Shown here: positions 51,701 to 62,078 of the stretch, in pieces
Position numbering within the stretch: position 1 is the stretch's first letter
How the letters are laid out: each line of letters starts with the position of its first letter
Source of the DNA: Mycteria americana
Lineage: Eukaryota; Chordata; Aves; Ciconiiformes; Ciconiidae
Direction: 5' to 3'
Assembly: GCF_035582795.1 (NCBI RefSeq)
Contig: NC_134368.1
Span: 30,006,501-30,070,500, forward strand
Length of the DNA stretch: 64,000 bases
Program-made: the position numbers and the translations under genes
The notes under the pieces: model-generated
Database searches by the model: none
The model's input: the letters and a program-made list of their open reading frames with translations, nothing else
Told to the model about the DNA's origin: nothing

Positions 51701-54700
51701 CTGTCTGTACTTAATGGTTAAGGTGTTTCTTAGTCTTGAGCAGAATGCTATAAAGCCATGGCTGTGCCATAGAATATGGAGTAAAAGATCAAAACCTCGA
51801 TTTTAACAGCATTGAAATCAGAGAAATCTGAAAATTTAATGTGAAAACATGTGGAGACATAAAAAATGGAAATTAAAAAAATTCACAGCATTGACAGAAA
51901 ACTAAAACATGTATGATTAAATAGTTCTTAAAATTTTTGGTGGAAAGTAGGTAATCACTGTGATATTTCAAGGTTTCAAAATGCCTACAGTCTTATGTCC
52001 TAACTGATAGACTACTAAACCCTACCAAGAATGAGTTAACATGTAATTGTGCTGAAAAAATGTTATATGCTTGCTTTTTCTCTGTCATTTGAGTCTCCAT
52101 AAGTTATAGAATTCACGAAGTATGATTTTGTAGCTAAACTTAAAAAAGAACATTTGAGGCCATCTAAATTTGAAACTTCAAATAAAATATAGATTTTCTT
52201 ATCTGGAAGTCTTAATTAAACTTAAAATTAAATGTAAAGTCCTTCATTTTAGGTTAGTTAGCTTTTAATTTTAAAAAGATGAAGGACATATTTCAGAGAA
52301 AAATATAGCTTTGAAATAAAATTTTTAGTGTTTCATTTTAAAAAGTTGAAACAAAATAACTTGACTTTTCAACCTTTTTCCCCCTGCTGAAACTATTCAC
52401 TGAATTTGGACAAAATTTGCTGATATTTTTGTTCAATATTGTCCTTTACAGAATTATTATTCACTAAGAAATGTTCCCATAGTTCTACTGGTAATAACAC
52501 ATTAGCCAGAAAAAATACTTCAACTTGCAGATTCCAGAATGAATTTTCAGGACTGACATTTAATATCTGTTTAGTGTTAAACTGAGTAAATTTGATTTGG
52601 AAGGCCCTAGGAAAAAAAAATTGGTTTTATAATGCCATTTGTACATGCTGTGACATAAAATAGTTTGAAAAAGTGTTTGTGATCAATCATTACAATAAGA
52701 ATGTTTCTTTGGTTGGCAGTATTCATGTATCTTTCTATTTCTTTTAGTCAGTCACAGAATCACAGAATGGTTGAGGCTGGAAGGGTCCTCTGGAGGTCAT
52801 CTGGTCCAACCCCTCTTGATCAAGCAGGGCCACCTACAGCCAGTTGCCCATGAGCACACTCAGACAGCTCCAAGGTTCTTGGAGATATTAAATCACTAAT
52901 AACCATTATCTTTTTACTTAAAGAAAGAAAACTATCCAATCATGGAGCTAAAAAGTGTTATATGAGTTAAGTGACTATATGCTTAGTGACTATTTGAAGC
53001 AATTGTCACAATTTGCAAGGAATTACTAGGTTGAAATTTCTTCAAAAAAAGCCTTATCCAAATAATTATATTTTAAACTACATATGTACATGAAAGATGA
53101 GACATAATCTATCAGATTTAATCTAATACAACTCTAATACACTGATTAAAGTCTACATATTTTAACATTGTTTTATGGTTGCTCAAAATTACTAAAACAG
53201 GCTTCCACATCTACCACAGCTTGTAATGTTATTTTCAGTAAATTTCATTTGATAGAGTTATTTGCTGCTGTTCTTAAAAAAATAAATGCAATCTGAAGAA
53301 TTCGCTATTTTGCTAAATCCTCTAAAGATTTAATAGAACACACTGCGGCCATGGGCAATGTTCATATATTCAAGGTAGGTCAAGCATATTTTACATTCTG
53401 TTGAGTGGGTCTAGAAATCCAGATTGAATTAATGAGTTCAAATACTTAATCTTTGGCATGGAATTTCATTTACTAAATGCCATCTTTATTCTTGGAGACA
53501 ATAAAGTAGGTTAAATTCAGAAGTTCAAATTGCTAATGTGGGTAGGACAGAAGTATTCCTTTTTTTTTGTTTCCATGATGTTTTTAAGCAAATTAGACAT
53601 TAAACTAAACTTCCATTATTTCTGTTGCAGAAATAGCTAGAAAGTAATAAGAAAGCATAATAATTCATGTGAGAACAAAAGATTATTGGTCCAGCAGCTT
53701 GACTGCTCAGCTGGCAAATATTAAAGAACTTCGTACCAAAGGGAGAAAGTGAGAAAGTATTAGGAAAGACAAAAGGCCAGGCAGCAGCAAGAGATTGGCC
53801 TTTCCCTTCCACAAATACATGCACAGTAGATGCTATGGCAGAGGAAAGAAGGAAAAGCAGCTACCTGTTTCAGTGGATCACCAGTGGTGCAGTCTCCAAG
53901 AAAGGGAGCAGCAGCAGCAGGAGGAGGTAGCAGAGCTTACCGTAGATTTTCATAAACAAGTAACTTGGTAAACAGCTGTGATTTTATGCTGATACTGCTA
54001 GACCAGAACAAACAGATCAGCTAAAATTCCCCTGTACTCTGCTGAGTACAAGTTGCTGAAGTTTATCATTACTACATTTGTTATCTCATTCTAGTGCAGG
54101 AAAGAAAGACAAACTCTTCCACTACATTGCCATAGCGTAACAGAACAACTCCACTAACTTCTGGTTTTGTCAAATTTCAGATCTAAGCAGACCATGGTTT
54201 TATGATCACCGTTCCATCAACAAAAATGTGGACTTCAGAGTACATGAAAATGGTTTTCTTCAATTAAACATGAGGACAAATCTGGAGTCTTCTAACATAA
54301 CATTCTGAACCTGCACAGTATGCCCATCTTCAGCAGCATAGCCTCTGCAGCACACACCAGGATATAGCTAATCCTTGATCTGAGACACTGATGGGAATTG
54401 CTGTTCAGTTCTCTACCTGTGTTAGCAGGAAACCTAATTGCCAGAGACATTTTACTATATTTAAATTTGGGACTCAGTCAGAGGTCTCTGAAGAAAATGA
54501 TCTGTCCTGAGATGAACAGGCAGTCATATCAGGTGATCTGATAGTCCCCTCTGGCTGTAAACTATGAAACCTAAGACTTGAACAAACAGTTCCCATTAGG
54601 CTCTTAGCATTATAAACAAAAGTTTACTTCATATCTAACATTCTTTTTGCACTAGAGGAAAACATAAGAGCTGCTAAGAACACCCATTGCTTAACTTGAG

Positions 54701-57700
54701 CAACAGCCACCATTAGTCCAAAGCCTTTCAGGCAATGCTTGGAACTTGCAGTTTTCTGTGATGTTGCATCATGCATCACACAACACATTGCATGTGTTGT
54801 GCTGTGAAAAACTGGAGAAACACATCATCTATGGAATTAGAACTGGCCAACAGCCAGGAAAATAGAATTTTGTGCAACAGGCAGAATAGAATTACCTTTA
54901 ATGTTGCTTCAGACACAATGTTTATACCTCCCAAATAGACAGACTGATATTCTGTAAAATGTGTTACCACTATCAGCTAAATTAACCTAACTTTAAACAC
55001 TGTCATTTAATGCTCTTCATTTTTTTCAGATTAATTTAGGCTGAAGAATTAGAAATATCTACAAGCTGTTAGAAAGACATTGCTTTTGTATTTTAAACAT
55101 TACCACATTACATAGCAGTCAGGAGTTGTCATTTGAGAAAGCACCAGACACAGTTATGAAAAATAGTTTGCAGAGCTTTACAGAAAATAAAAATACCATA
55201 TGCTACCATTCATTGTAATTCCTGGTCTAAGAAGTCTCTACTTTGATATCTCATGTGCACTATTTTCCTCTAAGAATAAACAAGAAAGCTATTAAATCAA
55301 AATCAAGTATCATCCTAAGTCATTATTAAAGAAATCTGCATAGCCAAAAACCTGGGGTTTCTGCAGTGTGCTATAATATAGACAGAATTTCTACATTCAC
55401 AGCTTTAATTTTCTGAAGGAGTAAAATGAAGTATTTCCCATTGGGAATACCTGAAGAAAAGCATTGCTTAAAATATGTTATATTTATTAAAAAAAAAAAG
55501 GATAAAAATAATTTTTTTCATCATTATTTGAGCTCTATGCAATATACAGTCCAATTTGCCTGTACCTTCAATGGTGACTGGAAATAGCTTATTAAATACA
55601 CCAATGTTATCAACCTCACATTAAGACTTTCTTTTTATCGTAATTCAAATAAATAATGTATGCAGGACATAATGGCCAACAGATGAAGTTTATGGCTTTA
55701 GATCAGATTTCACAGTGGCACGAAACTCCAATTTATCATTCAATCTTCCATTTCACCATATAGAAAATGTTACCCTCTGTGACATTTTCAGTGAACCCCT
55801 ATGCAATGTTAACAAAATAATTAAATAATTATATTAACTTGTATTACTCCTTTTTGAAATTAGTTCTGGTGAATGCATTATAATCTTTGTTTTTCATATA
55901 GATCTTCTTCAAAGCTAATGTACTGTATTTTTGGCAGTGCCATTTCACAAAAGCTTGTAGAATAGCTAAGAAAATCAAGCTTCAGGTGATTGAAAATATC
56001 AGGCATTAAGAAAGGAAAGACAAACACTACGTTGGTTTTCTGAAGTACTGCCAGGAAGAATTAGAAATTAGTATTATTAGAGTCACACTGAAGTTGTAGA
56101 CTTCAGATTTGAACTGGAATTTCCCACTGCCCTTCATACAGTTACCTGTCACTACAAAAAAGAATTTGTAGAAAAATTGATTTGTAGAATATCTTCCCCT
56201 GTTAGAAAATGGATTTGTGAGATTTAAGAATTATTTGTGTCTCATACATTTCTTAAAAGTGATAGGATTGATAACATCTGTTAGCAAGCCTCAATGAAGA
56301 AGCACTAAGGTATGAGTTTCTACTCATGCTAATTTCAGCCTAGGTACACCTCTGAAAAAAAGGAAGGAATCAAAGGTCTTGTGATAATTTAATACCTTTT
56401 TCATTTTCCTAGCAGCAAGCATCATAGGAAAGTTAAACAAATTTTGTTAGGACTATGAGACTGAAATATTAAGAAGAAAAACATTCTTAATGTTAAGACC
56501 ATCTTAACATTTGTCTAAGTTTGTTCTTAGACAACAAAGTAGTTGTAAAAGCAATAACTATTTTTGAAGGTACCAAAGGAGTTTAAGCTTATTAGGATGT
56601 TATATAAAGTTAAAGCATAAAGATAATGTCAATATTATTTAGATATACTAAACTAGCTAGAGGAGTACAGAACTGTTGTGTGTTAGAATGGCAGGCAGCC
56701 CATTCAGTACAGGTGGTCTTGGAATCAGGGCATCTGTTAGAACTGATGTCAAGCATCCATGCAGTGCAAGGCAATACAGAGTAGGTTAAGTGCAGACACT
56801 GTAACCCAGGGTCCTTATCCTCCTGTGGTTTTTTGAGAAAGGTACAAAGAACAAGATTGCATGTCAGTATATGTAGTGGTAAAAGGCAGACAGAAAAGAC
56901 AATCCATTTTGGGGATCAGACACTGACAAAAGATATCCTTCTATACCATCAGGCTTGTCTTTTCCTATCAGAAGACAGCCTTGGATATCAGAGCAGATGA
57001 ACCTGGTTTTTATCCAACAGTTATATTTTGCATCAACTATTCCATAAATCAGCTATTACTTTAGTGTGCATGCAATAAGAAAGATGCATAGAGGCTATTT
57101 TTTTTTCTGAGTTCCACACAGAAATCTCTATCTTTAACAATTCATTGTTCAGAGATACCCAAGTTAAATATATCTGGTTGCCTAGCTCACAGTACTTATT
57201 GCAGAATGCAAATGAATGCAGAGAATTTTTCCTGCATTTCTAAGACAAATCTGCTTTAATTCTTTAGGAAGACACAGAGTATCATATTGCCAAACAATCC
57301 TGAGCCTCAGCGATAACTGCAAGTTCAAATATTGAGGCTTGGCAAAACATCATTATGTTTTCAACACACTTTTAATAACAATCATGTAATGTTTATAAAG
57401 TGGTGAAAGTGCCTAGATTTTTGTGAGCTTTTGTTCCTGCCACAGTTCACAAAATTTCATTACCTCTTTTCTCTATGAACCATTTCCCCACTAGGTCTAA
57501 CACTGCAGTGATCAATGATCATTCACATCTAACTCCAGCACTCCAATTGTCCTAAGAAATTCATCAGTGCTACAAACTACTGACCTTACCCTAAACCCAT
57601 CTGATTGCAGGCCAGTTGGCTTAAATTTTCTTGCCACTCATCAGCACAAACATGGTTATCAGCAGCTGACCTGTGAATGGTCAGGAACATCAAGGAATTC

Positions 57701-60700
57701 ATGTTTTTAGACAGGGTAACTGCAAAGAAAAAGAACAACTTCACTATTATTTCACATGGTTAGTTTTATAAATGGCATACTGAAAACATACAACTACATT
57801 CAAAAGAGTTTTCCAAGATGCTGGCACTTTTGATAATTTTATATGCTCAATAGCTACGTAATTTAAAACCAAAGCAACCATGGCTATCAGAACCTTGCTA
57901 ACACTGAAAGCATGAGACACTAAACAACAAAAGCATCTTGATGATTAGAATAAACCAGAATACTCTTGACTCACCAGCACAGGTTCACATGGGTTTCTGA
58001 TAGCCTTAATCTTGTTAAATGATGTTTTACCCCACAAATAGTCCAACTGAAATCACTAAAGTAATTTGTGGGATGAATGCTGCTTGGCATAAGAGTGATA
58101 CCATCATTTGACTCTCGGTAATATGCACTGTTCCTGTCATAACAATATGTGGGTGTAATTAGAGAAAGAAAAAACAACTACTGTTTACAAGAAAGACCAT
58201 GACCATTGCTTCTCTCTTAATCCATGTATAAAAGTGTGTCAACTGCCTTTATCACACACAAAAAGCTTCTCAAAATGGCCCAAAACGGAAATTTACATCC
58301 CTCCCTTTCTAGGATCCCTTAAAAGACATTGGGTTGTGTGCATTCCTTCCCCAAATACATACTGGTTTTAGTTAAATTGTTCCTCTGACTTTTGCTTTGA
58401 TAGTACTAATCTTAACGTAGCCAGTCATTAAGCATTTTTCCTATATGCTAAAGGTGCTTTTGCTTCTCTTCCCCATGAGAAAGGTATGTATTAATCCTGG
58501 ATTACTCCTTTTCAAATATGCAGTTCTAGAACAGTTCTTCTCTGTTGCATAGGTTTTATTAAATGTTGTTGTTTATTAATGTTCATACAATGTTAAATGT
58601 TTTAAAATATTTATACAATCTACTTCAATATGAATACAGAATATTTGCTTCTGTAAGCCACAGTACACCTTTTTTCTGTATTTAAAATTACATACAAAGC
58701 ATCTCAAAACTTAGTAATATAAACTACTGTCATGTACGGAAATATATGAAATACATTTCACATCAGTGAAATCTCAGAGGACATACTACCACTTTCCAAC
58801 CTGCTTCTTTTCAGTGCAATTTTTTTGAAATCCACCTTCATTTTTATTTAAAGAATAATACTTGGAGAGTTCTACTTTAATAACACATAAAAGCATGAGG
58901 CCTAATCTGAACATAGATAGCAACAGCAGGTTACATCATTCTGCAGGTCTTTAGCCAGTGCAAAGGGGACCTAGTAGGACTATCTTCTCATAAGCTCTGA
59001 ACCTGCACCATTGCTGTCAGTGGGAATTTCACAGATTTTCACAAGGACAGAATCAGGGCTTGCAAGTTTTGCCCAAATGAATTCTACATCTGAACATCTT
59101 CCTACTCTCTCTTCTATCCACAACACTTTCCAGATTTTACACACCATCTACACATTTTAGAAGTTCCCTGCCATGTCACTTTTCTTTTATCTTTGCACTG
59201 TGACACTTCACACTGAGCCCTTCCTTTCTCTTTTGCCCACTTTCTTGCATGCTTTCCCAACTTCAACCCAGTCTCCCTTTGGTAATAAAGGGAGAATCTC
59301 TCCACCACAGCAATTGTATTCTAAATCAAATCACCAGTGATTACTACCATCACCCAAACATCACTTCCAGGCAGAGTGCACCGTGGCGGAAACTTACCAC
59401 AGTCCCATTCATCTGAGCTGTCACTGCAGTCTGCTTGCCCATCACACCAGAGCTCACGTGGCACACATTCATGGTTGGCACATTCAAGTTCATTCTCTTC
59501 ACAAAATGCTGCAAAGACAGAAACACGTTTCACTCTGAGAAAGAAGTGATCAATGTAAAGTTCACATTGAGATTGAAAAAATGAGAAAGAGGGTGAATGT
59601 AGGCATAGATCAGATTTATGGAGCAAGAAAGTGAGACAGATATGCAACAAAATTCAGGATAGGCATCACTGAGGTAGAAGGTGGTTGCTGCCAGAGAGTT
59701 GCAGAGGGCATTGCAACTCAAAGGGAAGAAAGGGTTTCTGGAAATGGCAAGATCTGTGATGACTTAGTATCCTTTGTGGTCTTGTCATATGAAACCTGTC
59801 TAAGCCTCTCACAAGATTTAAGTGAAAATATTGTGTTCCATGCTTTTTAGGAGACTGTTCCAAATCTGTTTATTTCTTCATGTTCTTTGAAAATAATATT
59901 TTACTGTAATGCATATGTATTTCCTTTCATCCACAGCAATTTTATATTCACTTTTGAATCCTCTGCTATTTAAGATCACGGAATTACTTTTACCTCCACT
60001 TTAGAGATGGGGAACTGATGTACAGATAGACATGCTCCAGTTCACCGGTGGCTGCCAGCTGGCAGCATTAGATAGGGATTTCCTGAACCTCTGTCCAGTG
60101 CAGGAACCACAAGAGCTTCCATTTGCAAATGACTTTTAGCTTTCACCTGACCATAACAAACCCCCTCCCAAAAGGCAGGTGTGTAGCGTTACAGTACCCT
60201 CCTCACTAACACACTTCTCTTCCAGCTTCTATAAACCCCATCATTAGGGAATTTTGAGAGCTGGGGGAGGGCAGAGAGGGAGAGTATGCGTGGAAGGAAG
60301 CTGCATTCAGTTGTGCCTATGTCTGGCTGTTGTATAGCATCTATACTGCCATACAAACCAAACATTTATTTGCAACACTAGTGCAAAAAATGTACTCCAC
60401 AGTGAAAACCATACAGATAGAGCAGGCAGTGCTGCCTACTCTGACATAAGTGATCTTTCTGGCTCTGGAATAAAGCGTGCAAAACTAGAAAAAGCTCTCT
60501 GCTTTCCAGAGAGAGCATATTTCAAAAGCTGGAAGCCCTCAGCTGGGGAAACTTTGCTGCCATTTTGGAATATTCAACCCTCGACACAGAAGCAGAGAGG
60601 AAATATAGTCTGATAATTATAGACTACCTTAACCTAAGCCCTCAGAGAATCTTTTCTCTGCCATGATCTTAATGTGTGATCGTGAGCAAATCACTTTAAT

Positions 60701-62078
60701 ACCACCTTCCTGTTTTTAGATTACAGCACACAGACCACTTGGAAGTCAAATGGTATAATCTTCACAATGAAAGGCAGATTAAGAAACCTTCTGTGAGCTG
60801 CCTCTTCCCAAAAAGAAACAAAGTTAGGTCTAGTGATATATGCAGGCTGCCAATCATTTTGGCAAATATATTCATATGCTCAACATAGCACATAAAACGT
60901 GCCTACCATCCTGTCCCTGTGAACAGAACTCCAGAGACTCAGGAGCAACCTTTTTAAAATTGTAAAATTTTACCCTTCAGTCGCAGCAAAAATGCTGAAA
61001 TACCGGAATTTCCCAGAGAACTAAAATTCCAGCTTTCAACCAAGCTTACCAAGCATCTCTTCTTTCTTGTGGAGGCTGAGTGTCACCCAGTATGTCTTTC
61101 TAGTTCCTTGTCTTGGGGACATGCCCACGCACCAGGTTTTCTCAAAAGAAGAGAGTTCAGAGTACCACTAATATATTCATGAAAGTGAAGGTAACATCTC
61201 ACGGCACCCACTCCCAGCTTCACTTGCAGGGTGGGAGCCTGCAAAGCAGCTGCCTTTCGCAGGTCTTCCACCTCTTGCCATCCCACTAGCCAGCTGCGTA
61301 GTGGAAATGGAACACAGGGCAGCTCCCGCAGGGGATCAGGGGGCCTAATGCACACTGTCAGCACTTTGAGCCGACTTACACTGTGCGCACAGACAGTATG
61401 CACATACGGTCTGTGTACCACACTAAGTTTTGTATCTCTGATATTTATCACAGTTTGGATTGTAGAAGAAGCCTGTGAAGCCAAGTGGGGAGACACAATC
61501 TAAGAAACGTCAAGCAGAAGAGAAATCAAATAAAGCAGGGACACATGAAATTTACTGAAGAACAGATCAGAAGGAAAATCAAGTGGAAATCAAGAAAAAA
61601 AGAGCAGTGAGCAGCTATACCTATATGGAATGAAGTTGAGAAAAGTTGGGAAAAGGAGTCAAGAAGCTATGAGGAATAAAGAAAAGCAGCACAAAGACAC
61701 AAGAAGGAGGAGGGAGAGAGAGAAAAAAAGAGAGAGGACCGGAGTGACCAAGGAGACAGTAAGGATCCAAGGATGTGAACAACAGAGGACATGAGATGAG
61801 GAAAGAGATAAATTGGTGCCATAGTAAAATTGAAAAGGAAACTGAGAGAATGACTAAACCTTTCTGTCTGTAGAAAACCTTTTTACTTTCATTTATTTTG
61901 CACCCCAAGATCCCAAAAATGTGATCAGCCCTTTATGGGAGTAACAAACTGCATAAGCCCTTACAGCAGTTCTTTTCATCCATCATGTCAGGGCAGTCTG
62001 GGAAACCATCACAGATCATAGTGTGTTTGATGCACAGCTTCTTCAGAGGACACTCCCAAAGACCCCTTTCTCTACAGC
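36526..62078 (-). CDS. CORIN: CORIN, atrial natriuretic peptide-converting enzyme, 3' part, 9 exons
   Basis: Nine exons on the - strand join in one frame (429 complete codons plus stop): two LDL-receptor class A repeats, an SRCR domain, and a full trypsin-like domain of about 241 residues. Numbered from the first complete codon: activation site R188|I189 (RILGG), catalytic His230 (TVAHC), Asp279 (DYDISIV) and Ser372 (GDSGGPL). Asp in DSCM fits trypsin-like S1 specificity. A Cys just before the activation site ([12 protein letters not shown]) would tether the pro-region to the protease. Family knowledge: corin is a type II transmembrane protease that cleaves pro-ANP on the cell surface, mainly in heart. 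The membrane anchor, frizzled domains and earlier LDLa repeats lie right of the window. Segments (right to left): 62078-61965, 59508-59398, 57719-57590, 45359-45237, 44361-44312, 42769-42595, 39250-38979, 37297-37164, 36708-36526. Every motif is intact. Confidence 0.96.
37164..37297 (-). CDS. CORIN: CORIN exon, protease domain (S1 Asp)
   Basis: On the - strand, acceptor tttcag precedes 37297 and donor gtaggc follows 37164. It encodes [20 protein letters not shown], then [15 protein letters not shown]. The Asp before SCM is the expected S1 specificity residue of a trypsin-like enzyme. Confidence 0.96.
38979..39250 (-). CDS. CORIN: CORIN exon, protease domain (catalytic Asp)
   Basis: Acceptor acaaag precedes 39250 and donor gtaaga follows 38979. 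It encodes [20 protein letters not shown], then [20 protein letters not shown] with the catalytic Asp codon at 39117-39115, and ends [12 protein letters not shown] with a split Met codon. Confidence 0.96.
39251..42594 (-). other. CORIN intron, 3.3 kb
   Basis: No exon was recognised. A 225-nt - strand ORF (41409-41633) does not fit the protease order and no flanking phase matches. A short tandem duplication (ggggtaaatgaa type) lies near 40990-41012. Confidence 0.75.
42595..42769 (-). CDS. CORIN: CORIN exon, activation site and catalytic His
   Basis: The acceptor follows a long pyrimidine tract ending tcactag; donor gtgaga follows 42595. It encodes [20 protein letters not shown], then [20 protein letters not shown] and ends [10 protein letters not shown]. 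Activation cleavage falls between Arg (42734-42732) and Ile (42731-42729). The catalytic His codon is 42608-42606. Confidence 0.97.
44312..44361 (-). CDS. CORIN: CORIN short exon, end of SRCR domain
   Basis: 50 nt between acceptor atttag (right) and donor gtaaga (left). It encodes [16 protein letters not shown], matching the Cys spacing at the end of the corin SRCR domain. Phases fit both neighbours (gg|a and g|ac). Confidence 0.92.
45237..45359 (-). CDS. CORIN: CORIN exon, SRCR domain middle
   Basis: Acceptor tttcag precedes 45359; donor gtaagt follows 45237. It encodes [20 protein letters not shown], then [20 protein letters not shown] with one N-glycosylation sequon (NAS). It is divergent in sequence, but both phases fit. 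Confidence 0.92.
48187..48700 (+). mobile_element. Degenerate CR1 LINE 3' region, + strand
   Basis: It follows CR1 phrasing in order: 'cacaaggagaggttgaggga', 'gaagaggaagctaagggaca', 'acaaggggaaatggcctaga', 'gatgaaagaaaatacttttt', 'gatggactagatgttctcca' and 'atcttatgattctgt'. Only fragmentary ORFs remain. Borders are approximate. Confidence 0.8.
49500..50340 (-). mobile_element. CR1/L3-like LINE fragment, antisense
   Basis: The + strand resembles the reverse complement of a CR1/L3 3' region: 'gaggccatctgatccattcc', 'atctctaatgatggagcatc', 'cagcagccttttacatattt', 'ggccatttctccagtctgtc' and 'gcgtgctctccactccatcc'. Longest repeat fragment in the window; old and without an intact ORF. Subfamily is uncertain. 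Confidence 0.7.
52748..52885 (-). mobile_element. CR1 LINE 3' end, antisense
   Basis: Begins 'cacagaatcacagaatggtt', the hallmark reverse-complement CR1 terminus, followed by 'gaggctggaagggtcctctg' and 'aggtcatctggtccaacccc'. It is the best-preserved CR1 copy in the window and is truncated after about 135 bp. Confidence 0.92.
54779..54801. repeat. Small perfect hairpin, 9-bp stem
   Basis: cacaacaca (54779-54787) and tgtgttgtg (54793-54801) flank the loop ttgca. Confidence 0.7.
57590..57719 (-). CDS. CORIN: CORIN exon, SRCR domain start
   Basis: Acceptor tttgcag precedes 57719; donor gtaagg follows 57590. It encodes [20 protein letters not shown], then [20 protein letters not shown]. The VCADxWQ...L.C.QMGLG pattern is the SRCR core. 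Phases: g|tt on entry, gg|a on exit. Confidence 0.94.
57720..59397 (-). other. CORIN intron, 1.7 kb
   Basis: No exon was accepted. A splice-site-flanked 72-nt stretch at 57975-58046 would introduce an in-frame stop and was rejected. The rest is AT-rich. Confidence 0.75.
59398..59508 (-). CDS. CORIN: CORIN exon, LDL-receptor class A repeat (last)
   Basis: Acceptor ttgcag precedes 59508; donor gtaagt follows 59398. It encodes [20 protein letters not shown], then [16 protein letters not shown]: six Cys and the Ca-binding DCSDSSDE acidic cluster of a canonical LDLa repeat. Confidence 0.96.
59509..61964 (-). other. CORIN intron, 2.5 kb
   Basis: No exon was recognised. It contains a 38-nt pure purine run at 61701-61738, which is a polypyrimidine tract on the CORIN strand. 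Confidence 0.75.
61701..61738. repeat. Homopurine tract, 38 nt
   Basis: Uninterrupted A/G stretch with GGA and GA repeats, within a longer purine-rich region (about 61660-61800). Confidence 0.8.
61965..62078 (-). CDS. CORIN: CORIN exon, LDL-receptor class A repeat (penultimate)
   Basis: Acceptor cctccag precedes 62078; donor gtaagg follows 61965. It encodes [20 protein letters not shown], then [17 protein letters not shown]. Six Cys are present, but the calcium cluster reads DCPDMMDE rather than DCxDxSDE. The exon starts two bases into a Gly codon, so coding continues further right, outside the window. Confidence 0.95.

Larger units (their letters stand above)
45360..57589 (-). other. CORIN 12.2 kb intron inside the SRCR domain
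   Basis: Largest intron in the window, AT-rich. It holds a sense CR1 fragment (48187-48700), an antisense CR1/L3-like fragment (49500-50340), an antisense CR1 end (52748-52885) and a small hairpin (54779-54801). No additional exon was recognised. Confidence 0.8.

Noticed and set aside
57975..58046. Possible extra CORIN exon (72 nt, acceptor tttcag, donor gtgagt, - strand)
   Set aside because: In the phase set by flanking exons it reads g|tt gga cta ttt gtg ggg taa, an in-frame stop. The flanking exons already join perfectly without it.
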